DNA from: Marisa cornuarietis | Taxonomy: Eukaryota; Mollusca; Gastropoda; Architaenioglossa; Ampullariidae | Direction of reading: 5' to 3' | Length of the DNA: 64,000 bases | NCBI GenBank assembly: GCA_004794655.1 | Contig: SMMW01000009.1 | Coordinates: 332,501 to 396,500 of the forward strand | Shown: positions 26,842 to 38,325 of the stretch, one piece after another | How the letters are laid out: each line of letters opens with the position of its first letter | Position numbering within the stretch: position 1 is the first letter of the stretch | Translations under genes and position numbers: made by a program | Notes under the pieces: model-generated | Seen by the model: the letters and a program-made list of their open reading frames with translations, nothing else | The model's database searches: none | Told to the model about the DNA's origin: nothing

Positions 26842-27104
26842 GGTGGTAAAAAAAAAGGTAAAGGTCATCCCATAACCCAGAGACCTCACTTTTCTCGGGG
26901 CCAGCTTTTACATGAGGGTGGTGCCAATCTCCTCTCCCTCGCTGCCTTACCTTCCCCAACCCTCTATGGAGTCAGGTACCCATTCCCGTCAGCAGGGTCG
27001 ACTGGGGGAAGTATGCTGCGCTTATCGGGAATTGAACCACCGCGCTCTCGGTTCGGACGCCAGCGCTCTAACCACTCGGCCATCCGCTTCCCCTTCTGGT
27101 GGTA
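26842..27104 (-). mobile_element. tRNA-derived SINE, family 2, copy A
   Basis: On the minus strand the head reads gatggccgagtggttagagc (box A of a Ser/Leu-type tRNA), then gtggttcaattccc (box B). A core containing gtcgaccctgctg and gggttggggaaggtaagg follows, with a tail of gacctttacctttt. A 7-bp direct repeat ggtggta flanks it at 26842-26848 and 27098-27104. It is a separate family from the gcgcaacgg SINE. A second copy lies at 50453-50912. Confidence 0.88.
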
Positions 27105-28283
27105 GGGGGATGGTGGTGGGGGGAGGTTCTGTCACCGCGACAGACAGACAGAAAGGATTGTCACGTTTCCAGTACACTCAAAAGTAAGTACAAGAGTTCT
27201 CCCATTACCTGATTATCGTTCCTAAAACTGATATCCGATAACGGGAGTCATATTTCCAATGCAATCCATGCATCTTTTCGACACACCTGTAAACAGACTT
27301 TCCCTAACTAATGCTTAAGCCCCTTTTAACACAGGTCTATCTCTCAAACAAAGAGATCAGCAGCAAAAGAAGGTAAATGTCAATTACTGGATAATTAACA
27401 ACTAAATAACTAAATAAAATACCAAATAAATTAAAGTTTCTTCGGGGAAATGCTATGCCTTTGGTTAGTCAAGCCATGCAGTTTGCCAACGGAAACGGTG
27501 TCCTCGCATTACTTGGATCCATTTCTTGGATCAGGTTTATTCCAAAACCAATTTTTCAGGTCTAAGTTTTGAACCGCGCACCGATTATAGTTGGTTTCAC
27601 TCGCGTGGGAGATATTAAAAACCTTGACTTCGTATAACAGGACTTCAGACCCTTGATATTCCACTGTACATATTAAGTACCGAGAGTATTGATGTAAACT
27701 GTACCGTTATGAATCGAAACGTTGGGTCAGTCACCTCATTCCCTGACCTGTTCAGGTGTATTCTCGAACCCTTCGACATCCCAAGGCGCTAAGAACGGGT
27801 TTTGTTCATTCCAGCTCGAGGCTGTGCGAAACCAAATGAAAACCCAGGCGGTACAGAAATGAGCAGAAGGAAACTTCCTATTGGGAATCACATCAACTCC
27901 CTGCAGGATCGCACGTCACTGTGGCCAGGAGGGAAATTCGCCAGAGAAGGATGATGTAGAATTTGTGTCAAAGGTCGCGAGGGTCACGAAATCGCGCCTA
28001 GCTTGTAAACAAACGGTGAACCATAACAAGACCCTTGGCAATGCGGTCAGGACGCCATGTTTGTTTTGCAGGATGGGTTCTTTCTCTCTGGCTGTAGGGC
28101 CGGGGCTTCTTTTGTCAAGGTCCTACCACACGTAGATATGCGAGAGTCGGTTGTCGAACTTGGCAGAGCGATGTACCTTTGTTATATTACACTTACTGTA
28201 CGAGGTCAAGAGGGGTGGGATGAGGTAGAAGGATTAATTTCAATAGATGATGTCTTCTGTTTCAGTCATTTTCCTAGGGCCAG
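27105..28283. other. Non-coding or intronic stretch
   Basis: Unique DNA. A plus-strand open frame runs from 28057 into the next feature but lacks recognisable content. Confidence 0.4.
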
Positions 28284-28321
28284 CTTTCTTTCTTTGTCAA
28301 AACTGTCTTTATCTTTAACAG

Positions 28322-28529
28322 GCGTACAGGATCAGGTCTTCGGGTTGCACAACTGCACAGATGCAACATGCACTGGCAGGAAGATGTGGCAAAAGCTACT
28401 GGTAGTAAAGGCCATTGCCTGGAGGAGAGGAGTGAAACATGGGTAATAAAAAAAAAAGTGGTCAAGAATGAGGAAGTAGATCAAGTACCGGATTTTATAC
28501 ACATGCTATGCAAGTGCCCGAATTCTTGA
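28322..28529 (+). CDS. Candidate terminal exon of an unknown plus-strand gene
   Basis: A long pyrimidine-rich tract (28284-28316) ends in ttaacag at 28321, a good 3' splice site. From 28322 one frame stays open for 69 codons to TGA at 28527-28529. It completes a codon split after its second base. The translation is hydrophilic and charged, including QEDVAKATGSKG and KNEEVDQVPDF, and ends in LCKCPNS. AATAAA follows at 28577-28582, 48 bp past the stop, so acceptor, stop and poly(A) signal occur in the order of a last exon. A second frame from the same acceptor is also open for 41 codons, which lowers certainty. No family recognised. The upstream partner could start at 7754, but this is speculative. 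Confidence 0.35.
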
Positions 28530-28576
28530 ACATGGTTGTTCTTAGAACTAATGAGGTAAATGTTTATCATGCGAAC

Positions 28577-28582
28577 AATAAA
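28577..28582 (+). terminator. Possible poly(A) signal AATAAA
   Basis: Canonical hexamer 48 bp after the stop of the candidate terminal exon. Confidence 0.35.
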
Positions 28583-28599
28583 AGGGAGAGGTGAGATAG

Positions 28600-30088
28600 G
28601 GAGAGGAGATATTGAACTACACACCAGCAGAAAATAAGCCAAACTCCTTACCAAGGACTTGTTGGCTGAAAGATTGATGGACGGACGCGAGTGATCGTCG
28701 ATCCCTGTTTTATGGCAGGAGTTGCCTGGTACTTCAATTTTCAGACGCCTACTCCCCATGTCCCATTCCTCACAGGGAATCAGACTAACATAGTTGTGAT
28801 ACGTGTTTCTAACGACAAGACTGTCTGTATGTCTTAAGACTATAGGTAAGTTACCCAACAACAGACCGAAGTCTGGCGAAGTAATAACATACTTGCGTTA
28901 ATATCAATGCTGTGGTCTAAAAGTGTCTACAAGGGGGAAAATGGGAAAGATTGAGGCGGGGGGAATCCAGTTTTTGCTAGTACTGTAATGCCTTCTTCTC
29001 CTATATGCAGCAGGGTTGTGCATTACTGTTCATGACTAAGGTAAATAAGGTGTCCGTCAGTACCTTTCTTGCCCTGAGATGCTGAAAACTACAAGATGGC
29101 GAAACAGATGGTGGAGATTACCAAGTCCAGTCGGTCAACAGGTTTGCCGATCAGTAGTGTGCTGGTAACAGCATCCTCCTTCATCCTCCCTCCTTTATAA
29201 TCCCTCCCCCAACACACACACCACCACCACCACATCCTGGTATTTTACCTCCAGCATACTGATGTAACGTGTAGCGTATTTCAAATGAGTAATGCTGACC
29301 ATAACCCACACTGTCGGTTATTTATCACGGGTAAACAATGTGCAAAACGCGAATCGTACAACGCTGACGACACGATGAAAATATCTTGCATCAGACAACT
29401 TCACGATGAAGATTATACCTGTTATAAAAGCGATGACATCATGTCTTTTATAGTGGTCACATGATTGTCAAGATTTAACGCTTAGGGCACGTGAAAATGT
29501 ATTTTAAAAAAATAAGAAAAAATGGAAGACAAAGAAAGGAAATGAATTCATCGTAACAGGCGTTAGAAAAGAAAATATGTTGGCTCAGCAGACAGCTGAA
29601 TACCAACAGGGAGACAGGGAGGGATGGCTTATGAGCGCCCGCTGCGCTCGATCGCATTTGGAGGATGGTGGGGGAGAGGGAAGGGAGGATGAGTCGTCTG
29701 CTGCAAGCTATCCCCGCAGCAACTTTCATGCCTGCATGGGTTTTCTAGGGCACTAACCACAATCGACCGGTGCGGCCAATTAGATTTTTACGCACGCTGC
29801 TGGCTCCCATTCTACAGATATTCCCGCCATTTCTGCTCTCGCGTTTCGGTTTGAACATCCAATCGACAGGCTGCTTTGAATCGACACATTCAGTCATGTG
29901 GTATCACATTCCAGTCTTTTTGGTGCCTGCATGTTTGGTTCTGGAAACCATAGTCATTGTATACAACTCGCTCAACACTGTCTCCCCTGAGACATCAAGA
30001 GTCGATGACCGTGAAATATTAGCATATATTCCGTCGGTTTCCTCTGTAATTTTTTACTGCACTTCAGCTGTTACAGAAATATTAGAAT

Positions 30089-30090
<2 letters not shown>
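28600..30090. other. Non-coding stretch
   Basis: Unique DNA. Contains aagatggcgaaa (YY1-like) near 29092 but no other promoter sign. No supported gene. Confidence 0.45.

Positions 30091-30134
<44 letters not shown>
30091..30134. repeat. (GT)22 microsatellite
   Basis: Uninterrupted GT run. Confidence 0.98.
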
Positions 30135-30137
<3 letters not shown>

Positions 30138-33045
30138 GTTTATTTGCCCCTAGGTGAGGGGAATTCGCTCTGCCTGTGCAAGCGACTTTTGCACGTGCAC
30201 TTTGCCTTGCTCGCTGCATGACTCCTTGGAGCTGCTGAAAAATGCATTGGCACAGGGAGGCAGATAATGGTTTCTGCATTTCCTTGCTCCTTTGCAGCAT
30301 CCAGCAATTAGTAAATACTCACAACCGAGCTGTTCATACGGAACAAAATTAATAGGTGAAAAATAAAAGACCCACAAGACGGAGAAATCATAGCTATAAA
30401 TAGGTTCAGCATCATGGAAGCCTTTTAGCAAGGTAAAAACCAGTTTCACAAAAGTACTGATTATAAAGATTGCTTAGAAAACAGCAAATAGATTATTTTA
30501 AAAAATAAGAAACATATGACTCAGCAGCTATACACGTTTTCTTCCCTTTCCTTTTCATCAACCTCCGGCCTCGTCTGGCCCGGATGTTCAGAGTTCACGC
30601 ATGCGTACTCCGCGACGCTCACGACCTTCGTGAAGACGAAAATAGATAACAACCGTGACTGGTTCGCCTACAGGGCGGTTAGAGGAATGTTTGTACACTA
30701 AAAAGAATCCAGTCAAGTTGAGGCTCCCGGATTGCACTGGGAGTGCCCAGGTCTGTCAGGTATGAACTCGCAGCACAGGGCAGACACGTTTAAAATTCAA
30801 CATTTGTGCCCGAGACGGACCTGGGAGAGGCCAAGGATGCGATTAAAAATTAAGCTTCAGGAAGTAAACACACAATAGAAGTAATTAAGAGTGGCTGAGG
30901 ATGGAAGGTTAGAATCAATAGGGAAAGACTAGCGCAGGTAGTGCATGGTTGGCGTGACAATCAGGAATAAAGGGGACCATGGGGACGAAGTCGCAATCGA
31001 TGACGGGACATGTACCTGATTCTTTTACGTAGTCAGTGACCCACACGGGAGACCTCGTGATTAATTCAAGCAGGTATAGTGAATCACGTAGGCCCACGCG
31101 CGGAGGACGCATGTGACTGGTTAAAGTATTGTAAGTGCCAGGCAAGTAACTGCCACGTGGGGGAGACGCAAAACACTGCGTGATAGCCAGTGGAGAACAG
31201 GATGATGAAATCCTGTTGACAAATATTGGCGACCAACACGTTGGTTTCATTCCATCACAAGCTGTTTGCTGGTGTACACACACACACACACACACACTTC
31301 CTTTTAACAGTTTTGAGGAAAATCCTCAAAAGGGGAAATCATTTATTCAACACGGGCTTTTTATCAATCTTTAATTATATAAGAGGGGAGCAACACCAAA
31401 GACCTGGACCGAAACTGTTTTTACAGCTTTAAATTAGTAAGGTTTATTTGCTGGTACGTCACGTAGATGACGAAGAACTGATTCGTTAAAGGATTGTGCG
31501 TACACAGCCATGTAAACAATAGTTACTAACAAGAAAGTCACGAAAATAAACCCTGACGGAGCCTCCGTAGGAACGGGACGTGTGATGATGCAAGAGCCGA
31601 TGACCGAGTCGTGTTTTAAATAATTACGGCATTAAATGAAGTGTGACCTAATTTGTAATCGCTGGATACAGTTTCTAATTAGCACATTATTGAACTGTGT
31701 AAAATGAGTCTTATTTTGACGCATGGTTGTTTACTAAATTGTCAAAGTATGCAGTCCAATATATCTAAATTCTCCTTACTGCAGCAATAGTCAACAACGT
31801 GCTGCTATGCCTCAACGGCGCGTGAGGTCCTGAGGCTCTGAAAGGGTTACAGATGCTGCAATGAGATCTTGGTTGTACGATAATATTACGGCCATTGATC
31901 TAAAAAAAAAAAAGTGGGGGTGCATATCACGGTAGACTTTCCTTTTTAATACATTGGCTAGAATGTATTGTCGCTCATGAACCAAATTAGATGCGAAGTA
32001 GATTTTGACACAAAGAATTTTAATGAGCTGGATACTCTCTGTACAACTTATCAAGAAGAGGTAGGGAGCGTTCATACAAGATCACATCAGGCGCACAGGA
32101 AAATGGGCGCGAGAACGCACGCACGTCTGCCCGCCAAAAACACCCTATCTTATCACTAGCTCCACATATTCAGCAGTTAATTGCACTGAAACAGGGAAGG
32201 AAAATTATTTTGACATTTCCCGCCAACGACAGCTTTTCTTTTCAAAAATTTAACATCCTTCTCGAAATCAAAGCTCCATTTCCTCGAACTCTGTTTCCCC
32301 TTCCCTGTTTTTATTACTGTTGCTATTTATTGTTGTTATTTATTTTTGTGCGTCTGGTGTTAAGCGCACTGGGAATTTGCTACTTTAATTTCTAGGGGAA
32401 ATAATCTAAAACAGGATTGAAGCACGTACAGTGTAAGCACTCAAACATGAATTTATTCAAAATAAATTATGATTGATGTACAGTATTTCTATCTGTGCCG
32501 CTTTCATGAAGAACATTGCATGTTACAAACCATTTTATGCAGACTATCAGGTTTAATAATATATAACGAATTGCCACACTAAGCAAACTCGTGTTTCGTA
32601 GTGAAAATACAACAGTTTATGGTTCAAATAAAGCAGGGTGTACAGCTTGGTGTTGTCACTAAACATTATAGCTGGCGCCCAGTTCTCTGTGAATTAGTAT
32701 CGATCCCATTTTAGCGCGAAGCCATATGCTAGTCACAGACTGGTGGAAATTTCCCAGCATACAGACTAGCTTGTTGAGTGCCTTTGGAAGAGAAAAATAT
32801 AGCCTGTGTATTTTTCATTCCCCCTCACAGAAGTACACCATTACGATAGTTCACCATCTCAAGCTTTCGATTTCGTTTTCCAGAGCGGATGACAGACACG
32901 AAGTATATACTGATAACAGACACGAAGTATACACATGAGACATCGCGGTCCCCAGATCGGAGACGTTGTAGGGTGTAAGGGTACAGGCTCGGCTCGGTCT
33001 AAAAGGTCATATCGATTCACTCGCGGAGCACGTTGCCGTTCACGT
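30135..33045. other. Non-coding upstream of the main gene
   Basis: (CA)n at 31277-31298, A-run at 31900. A two-copy 18-bp repeat (acagacacgaagtatayac) lies at 32891-32933. No gene supported. Confidence 0.45.
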
Positions 33046-33475
33046 CCGCTGATTGGTTGGCAGCCTCACGACTCGAAGTCATGTGACACCACCATCAACG
33101 GTCTGGCGGGAACTATTTGGCGCTGTGCCAGCTAATGAATATTCATAACATTATCGACCGGGCACGTGATGGGGACATAATGTTTTATCTTTCCCTGGGT
33201 AAATTTTAAAATATTGACAAACTTTTGCCACAAATGCTACAAAAGTATAAAGTACATAGCTTTATGTGTGAAAACACTAAGCTATATATAATTCGTTCGG
33301 TGATTTTTGAGAAAACTTGCTAAACATGTTCTGTCTCACAAAGCTTGCACCCTCGTCTCAAACATGGACTCGCCTCAGACAAGACGTCAATTGAACCTGT
33401 GCCAGCGGCAGCCCATTGGCCCAGTTTAACCGAGAGGTTTCGTCTATAACCCGAGAGCTCAACATTCCTCGTCAG
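33046..33475 (+). promoter_or_regulatory. Promoter region of the 33.7-kb gene
   Basis: Distal part: an inverted CCAAT (gattggttgg, 33051), paired E2F-like sites (ctggcgggaa near 33104; tttggcgc at 33116-33123) and an E-box cacgtg at 33163. Proximal part: an inverted CCAAT (attgg, 33415-33419) and a TATA-like ctataa at 33444-33449. These imply a start near 33460-33475, where ctcaacatt resembles an initiator. The CCAAT and TATA positions near -55 and -25 fit an animal RNA polymerase II promoter. E2F-like sites suggest growth or cell-cycle control, by inference only. Confidence 0.55.
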
Positions 33476-33692
33476 AAGGACAAGTTTCACGCGCAGTGGA
33501 GACTACAATTTGTCGTTGACAAAAAGACGCGCCCAGTTGTATCCTGTTGTTGTGTTGCGTCATTAGTGGTGTTGTGATCTACCACGAACTGTTTACCAGA
33601 CCTTGTGTCTCCTACTTCATCTACTTACTACAGCATCTACGAGGTTTTTTCTCGTTTTGTGAACATTAAGGACTGTTGAATTATCTTCTTCT

Positions 33693-34355
33693 ATGGCCAT
33701 GTATCCCAACGCCACACACGGTTACATGCCGTTCGTCAAACCTGCCCACAAGCGCCAGGCAGCCAAACGCTCCAAAGCTGAGAAGGACAGCTTGAAGAGC
33801 AAGGCAGGCGACGGCACGAAGACCTACAAGGTGACGATGCGGGACCGGAGAGGATTTACCTACACCTATATCATCCAGGCTGACGCATCGAAAAGCCTAC
33901 CCGTATTGTGCGAATCCCGGGTGACAGCACCTTCCAGCACGTTGCTGTCCAACTCGCTCCCCAACATGCGAGGCTCGGCCCGGTTCCCCGTCAGCACTTC
34001 CCGGCCAGAATCGAGGAGCTGTGCTTCGCTGGCCGACGGCAAAGAGGATTTGTCGAAGGCTGAGGAGGGCGAAAAGAAGGGACTCTTTAACTCCTTGTTG
34101 CAGTTCATCCGCAAGAAGACGGCGTCGAAGTCCTCGAAGAACTCGTCGGCCAACTCTAAGTCAAAGCGGAAATTAAAGCCTTTGCCGCAGCGAAAACGCC
34201 AGAGAACTGTGTCGGCCATGTCCAACTTGGATCCCATACAGGAGAGCCCCGAGGAGGACAACTTGGACGACACGGATTCCTACTCGCACGATAGTGTCAG
34301 CAGTGGTACAGAGAGTGACAGTGGCAGCGGGGACGGCCATGGGTCGTGCCCCTAG
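33693..34355 (+). CDS. Uncharacterised basic/acidic nuclear-type protein, intronless, 220 aa
   Basis: Best protein gene in the window. The frame is GC-rich and codon-like against its surroundings. An in-frame TGA at 33660 and about 220 bp of leader without any ATG fix the start. The first ATG has T at -3; the third codon is also ATG with G at -3 and may be used. Residues 15-33 are a basic cluster (HKRQAAKRSK). Residues 43-62 form a compact block, TKTYKVTMRDRRGFTYTYII, likely the conserved core. Residues 68-115 are Ser/Arg-rich. Residues 129-142 look amphipathic. Residues 157-171 hold a strong nuclear-localisation sequence (KSKRKLKPLPQRKRQR) followed by a basophilic kinase-type site RQRTVS. 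Residues 180-215 are acidic and Ser-rich. No signal peptide or membrane segment. I do not recognise the family. A single exon with a long 3' UTR suggests an inducible regulator. Confidence 0.78.
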   Translation: MAMYPNATHGYMPFVKPAHKRQAAKRSKAEKDSLKSKAGDGTKTYKVTMRDRRGFTYTYIIQADASKSLPVLCESRVTAPSSTLLSNSLPNMRGSARFPVSTSRPESRSCASLADGKEDLSKAEEGEKKGLFNSLLQFIRKKTASKSSKNSSANSKSKRKLKPLPQRKRQRTVSAMSNLDPIQESPEEDNLDDTDSYSHDSVSSGTESDSGSGDGHGSCP

Positions 34356-36446
34356 TGAACGCTTTTTTCTCGTGTTCAGGACATTCCACCCCATGTCTTT
34401 TAAACTCAACACCATCACAAGCTTGAGCTTTACAACAGCCAAAGCCTGCTGCTGCTGCTGAATTGCTGCTACTCCCAGATCAAGTAGCCCATATGCTTGT
34501 TTGAGTCAAGTCGGGTGAAAAGGGGAGATGATAAAAAAGAACACGGCAGTTTAAAACGAAAATGATCAACCGACAGCATTTCTGAATCCGCATGGGGGAA
34601 CTGCGACCGCGAGACTACGCGAGACCACAACCGGGCTCCGCAGACAAGATGCCGGACTTTGATGATAATGGTATTCATCCACATCACGGCAGGAGTAATA
34701 AAGACAAATTACTAGCCTTGCTGGTCTGCGCAGGGTGCGGAGCTTTCGGGAAATCGTGCTTTTGCTCCAGTCGAGTGACTGTCGCCACTGTTACATTCCC
34801 TTCTCAGGACTGTTCAGCCAAAGGGTCCGTTTCCTGTTACAAAAACGCGTCCTGTGATGCTTCTGGAAGATGCTGCTGACAGTCTTTGCCTCATTAGAAG
34901 CGAAGCAATGCACAGCGCCTACATGAGAATGCGAGGTTTGGAACTATCGCGTGTTGAAAACTGTTTCTAGTCAACGTGATCGTCGAACTGGTCAGTAAAA
35001 AGTCGAACTTTGCCTGCCAAGGCTGCCTGTACCACAGGAGTGCAAGTGCGTGTTGCGACGGCGAATGTTTCTGTATGTTGGAACTGGCAAGTGGCCAGAA
35101 AGTCTGGGTTGTGACCGATCCGGGTAAGCGAAGCATCTCTTGGGATGAGTGGGGTAAAGGGAGGGAGGGGTTGGGGCCAGACTGTACTATCGTCTCGTGT
35201 ATGTTTTGTCCACCCGCTTTCCTAAAAGGTTTATGCGCCTGCAACGTGCTCTTCTATGAACAGTGAACTGCTCTTTCCGGACAGGCGTGTACTGATCGCC
35301 TTCGCATCATGCTGCTTTGAGGGTGTGTGGACTACAATATGGTGTTCCGGACATTCCCAAGACTTTCCATAGTCTCGAAGCTTTTGTCACTGTGGATGTT
35401 CGCTTTAAAAATCTGCAACTTGTGACTTATTCCAATCGCATTCAACGACTTTTTTTTTTTTTTTAGGGAAGAAAATTGTGTTTGTAGGGTGGGGGGGGGG
35501 AGAGACAAGTAGGAGTACAAGAATATCTTCTAACTGAATTACTTTGCTAGAGTGTGCTTTGCGGAACGTGTTCAACAAGTGGGGGACCTATTTTCGTAGG
35601 TTTTTATGTGAATCATTTTCTTTCTTATGGAATCGCCAAAACAACCTGCCAAGCAAGCTGACGAAACTCTTTAACTATGCAAACTTCGCAAAAAAGAAAC
35701 AAAGCAAAAAAACCCAGACTGTGCTTCTGCTTTCAGTTCCATGTTCTTTCCTGCTTTTACCATTTGCTCTCGTCAGTCACTACACAGCCTGCAAAATTAT
35801 CACGTGATGTAACCCCTCTTTTGAAGTTATGTGTATCAGTATTACCAGTTGCCTGTTTCTAGCATGGAGTTTTTGAATTCCAAAACCAGAGGCAGCGCCT
35901 GTAAGGTATTGTGTGGCTGGTGATTGTCAAATGCTTCTTGTATGTGTGCTTTTTGCCGGAATGTGTGACGTAGGTTGGAAAAAACCCACGAACCGTCTGT
36001 CTGCTGAAAACATAATTTATTCAGAGGAAGCTTGTCTGTAGGAGGTCTTTCACACGAAGCATTTGTAAATTGTCCGTGTGATGGCGTGCAGCGTGTTTGC
36101 GTCAGATTTTGTTGGGATTTCCCCCCTTCCCCCTTTTTGCCAGTTATTTTGCTACATATTGCAAAGAATCAGAAAATTATTTTCGTACAGAGACGAAACA
36201 ATGCAAGATGAGTTTCGTATTTATGTTGACGAATTAGTATTTATTAATGCGCCAGAATGATTGTAGATCGTTGTGTGCGCGAGGCCGCGATTCCTTTGGC
36301 GCGCACGCGCTTGCATCATCACGAGCTGTGCGCGTGGACAGCAAGCGAGTGGGTGGAGGAGGTTGCATGTCTGGGACATTTTGCGATGTATTCTTTGAAA
36401 TTCTGTGGTGAATAATCTTGTCGCGTGACTGTTATTCATAAAGCAC

Positions 36447-36455
36447 TTATTTATT
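36447..36455 (+). promoter_or_regulatory. AU-rich element (UUAUUUAUU)
   Basis: Exact nonamer of class I/II AU-rich elements, within the inferred 3' UTR and about 600 bp before the poly(A) signal. In animals such elements bind TTP/ELAV-type proteins and shorten mRNA life. Its function here is inferred. Confidence 0.45.
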
Positions 36456-37051
36456 GAAGAAAAATGTGAAATGTGACCTGTGTGAGAAATTGGGTTAATG
36501 AAATGTGCGAGCGGTGACTTACCATTCCATGTTAAGATCGGAATTCCTAAAGAAATATTGTTTGCGTGTATGTGTGTACAACATGCTGCTGAGCATTATT
36601 TTGGAAAAAAAAATTAGCATTGAAATTGTAATCTCGAATGTTTTGGCTGTTAAGCATTGTACACGTAGCGAACTTTATCGACCTCGAAAGGTCAGCGAGT
36701 CGAGGTCACGGCAGCAGCTTGCGGAAAATTTTCCATCACGCGCTGCCTGAGGGACCTAGCGAGGAGCGGGCATCTGATTGGCTGCTTGATGTCCTGCTCA
36801 GCCAATGGTCGCGCCCTCGCCGTTTTAGGCGTATGTGAGTGTGTGTGTGTGTGACTGAATGTGTACTGCGAAAACGCTTTGTCTGGTTTGTGAAGTTGAG
36901 GGTGTGGCTGAATGAAATATTACTCCACTATCACAACCGTGTGAGTTGTTTCCTAGATGTGTTTGAAAGTATGGCAGTGTTACTGCAAATTCAATGCAAA
37001 CGTTGTTTCCAATCAGTTATTTTTGTGACGTGCTGAAGGGGGGAAAAGGTT

Positions 37052-37057
37052 AATAAA
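37052..37057 (+). terminator. Poly(A) signal AATAAA
   Basis: Canonical hexamer with cleavage expected around 37070-37080 and a ggtgtgaatgttcttgtctg GU/U-rich stretch downstream near 37110. Confidence 0.5.
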
Positions 37058-37070
37058 ATACAAAAGAAAC

Positions 37071-38214
37071 TTGAAATGACTGTTTTCAAATTATTTCATT
37101 AATTTTAAGTGGTGTGAATGTTCTTGTCTGATTGCAGTGTTTTACATCAATAATCAACATACGCTGGGTCACAATGGACTACACGCAATTTAAAGTTGAC
37201 CACTTGCAAATTTTTTTTTAAAGAGATTGTTTCCTATTCTAATTCCAAATTGTGGCGCTAGAAAAACATACATCGACATGACAGCTCGACTTTACTGTAG
37301 ATTATTTCAGCAAACTAAACCCCGACTGGATAAAAAAAAAAAATGTGTGTTTAAACCCATATTTGCCATCATACACAGCTTCACACCATTCATAAGGAAC
37401 CCCGTATCTCTCCGCAGCAAGCCTACGTTCAATTAAAAAAAAAAAACAACTAAATTGGCTTGTGAAGGGATCAGTGTCAAGAGCTACGCTTCTTCAGAAG
37501 AAGAACAGACCAAACACCGGCAGATCAAGAAAACATTGACTCAACATTTCTAACATTCCAAAAAAAAAAAAAAAATGAACGAAAACAAGAGGGCGTTAAA
37601 CAACCATTTGAACGAAACACTACAGAGCTAGTCTCAGGTGTATATTGAAAAAATTTTGAGTTACAGATTTACAAAACAAAAAGAAAAATTAATAATACTG
37701 GTAACCGCTTCTATAAGGGAAAACAGAGCTGTGAAAACAATTGAATCTGTGTAGAATTAAGCTTAACACGCCGCGCATGAAAGGCTACAAACAGTTAACT
37801 AAACAACGAAGACAACACAACAGCATATAAATGACATCGTGACAAATATAAAATGGACAAAAGTGAAGAATTAATAAGCGAACGGAAAACTTCGCTTGAT
37901 TATGAAACCTTTTTCTTAAATTTTGGATCATAAGGTCCGGCTTGAGAGCTTTGAACGTAGACACTGTTGGAAGTGAATTTCAATACAGTGGGACCAGAGA
38001 GACAGACTGTGCCGATGTGAGCGATGGGAGGCAGACTTAGGTGGTGAGGCGGCGTTAGAAGCAGAGACAGTTATGTTGTGGTGAGACCCTGATGACGTCG
38101 GCTCCACAGCGAAACGATCTTGTAATAACTGATGTGAACTCGAACTAGCATGTCAGTGCACATTACGAACATCAAAAACATCGTCAAGCATTTGCTTGTT
38201 GATTTCTGTTCAAG
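37071..38214. other. AT-rich non-coding stretch
   Basis: Rich in A-runs (37335, 37434, 37560). No gene supported. Confidence 0.5.
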
Positions 38215-38223
38215 TTTTAGTGA

Positions 38224-38325
38224 TGACTTTCTCCTCCTGGGGTTGGATGTCAGGGACATTCCTCCGAGCCTCACTGCGCGCGATTGGGGTAGACATCACA
38301 TTCCAAAAGCTATGTGTAGAGAAAA
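38224..38325 (-). CDS. Weak candidate exon on the minus strand
   Basis: Read on the minus strand, a pyrimidine-rich acceptor (ttttctctacacatag) leads into about 32 open codons with a mixed-charge translation, including SEARRNVPDIQPQEEKVITK, before TGA. The same frame continues past two TGA codons with further protein-like sequence, so it could be a terminal exon, a decayed coding sequence or chance. No poly(A) signal lies close downstream. No family recognised. Confidence 0.18.

Larger units (their letters stand above)
34356..37070 (+). other. Long 3' UTR of the 33.7-kb gene
   Basis: About 2.7 kb without transposons or long simple repeats, ending at AATAAA (37052-37057) with GT-rich sequence about 50 bp later. 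A UUAUUUAUU nonamer lies at 36447-36455, with single AUUUA words nearby at 36218 and 36238. These are AU-rich instability signals of short-lived messages. Two Cys-rich open frames (34592-34879, twelve of the last 50 residues not all paired; and 35000-35266) lie inside; they start in no special context and I treat them as UTR, though see findings. Shorter alternative 3' ends cannot be excluded. Confidence 0.5.

Noticed and set aside
27000..27094. Ser/Leu-tRNA-like sequence
   Set aside because: It is the head of SINE family 2; the second copy at 50.8 kb shares its core and tail, which a tRNA gene would not have.
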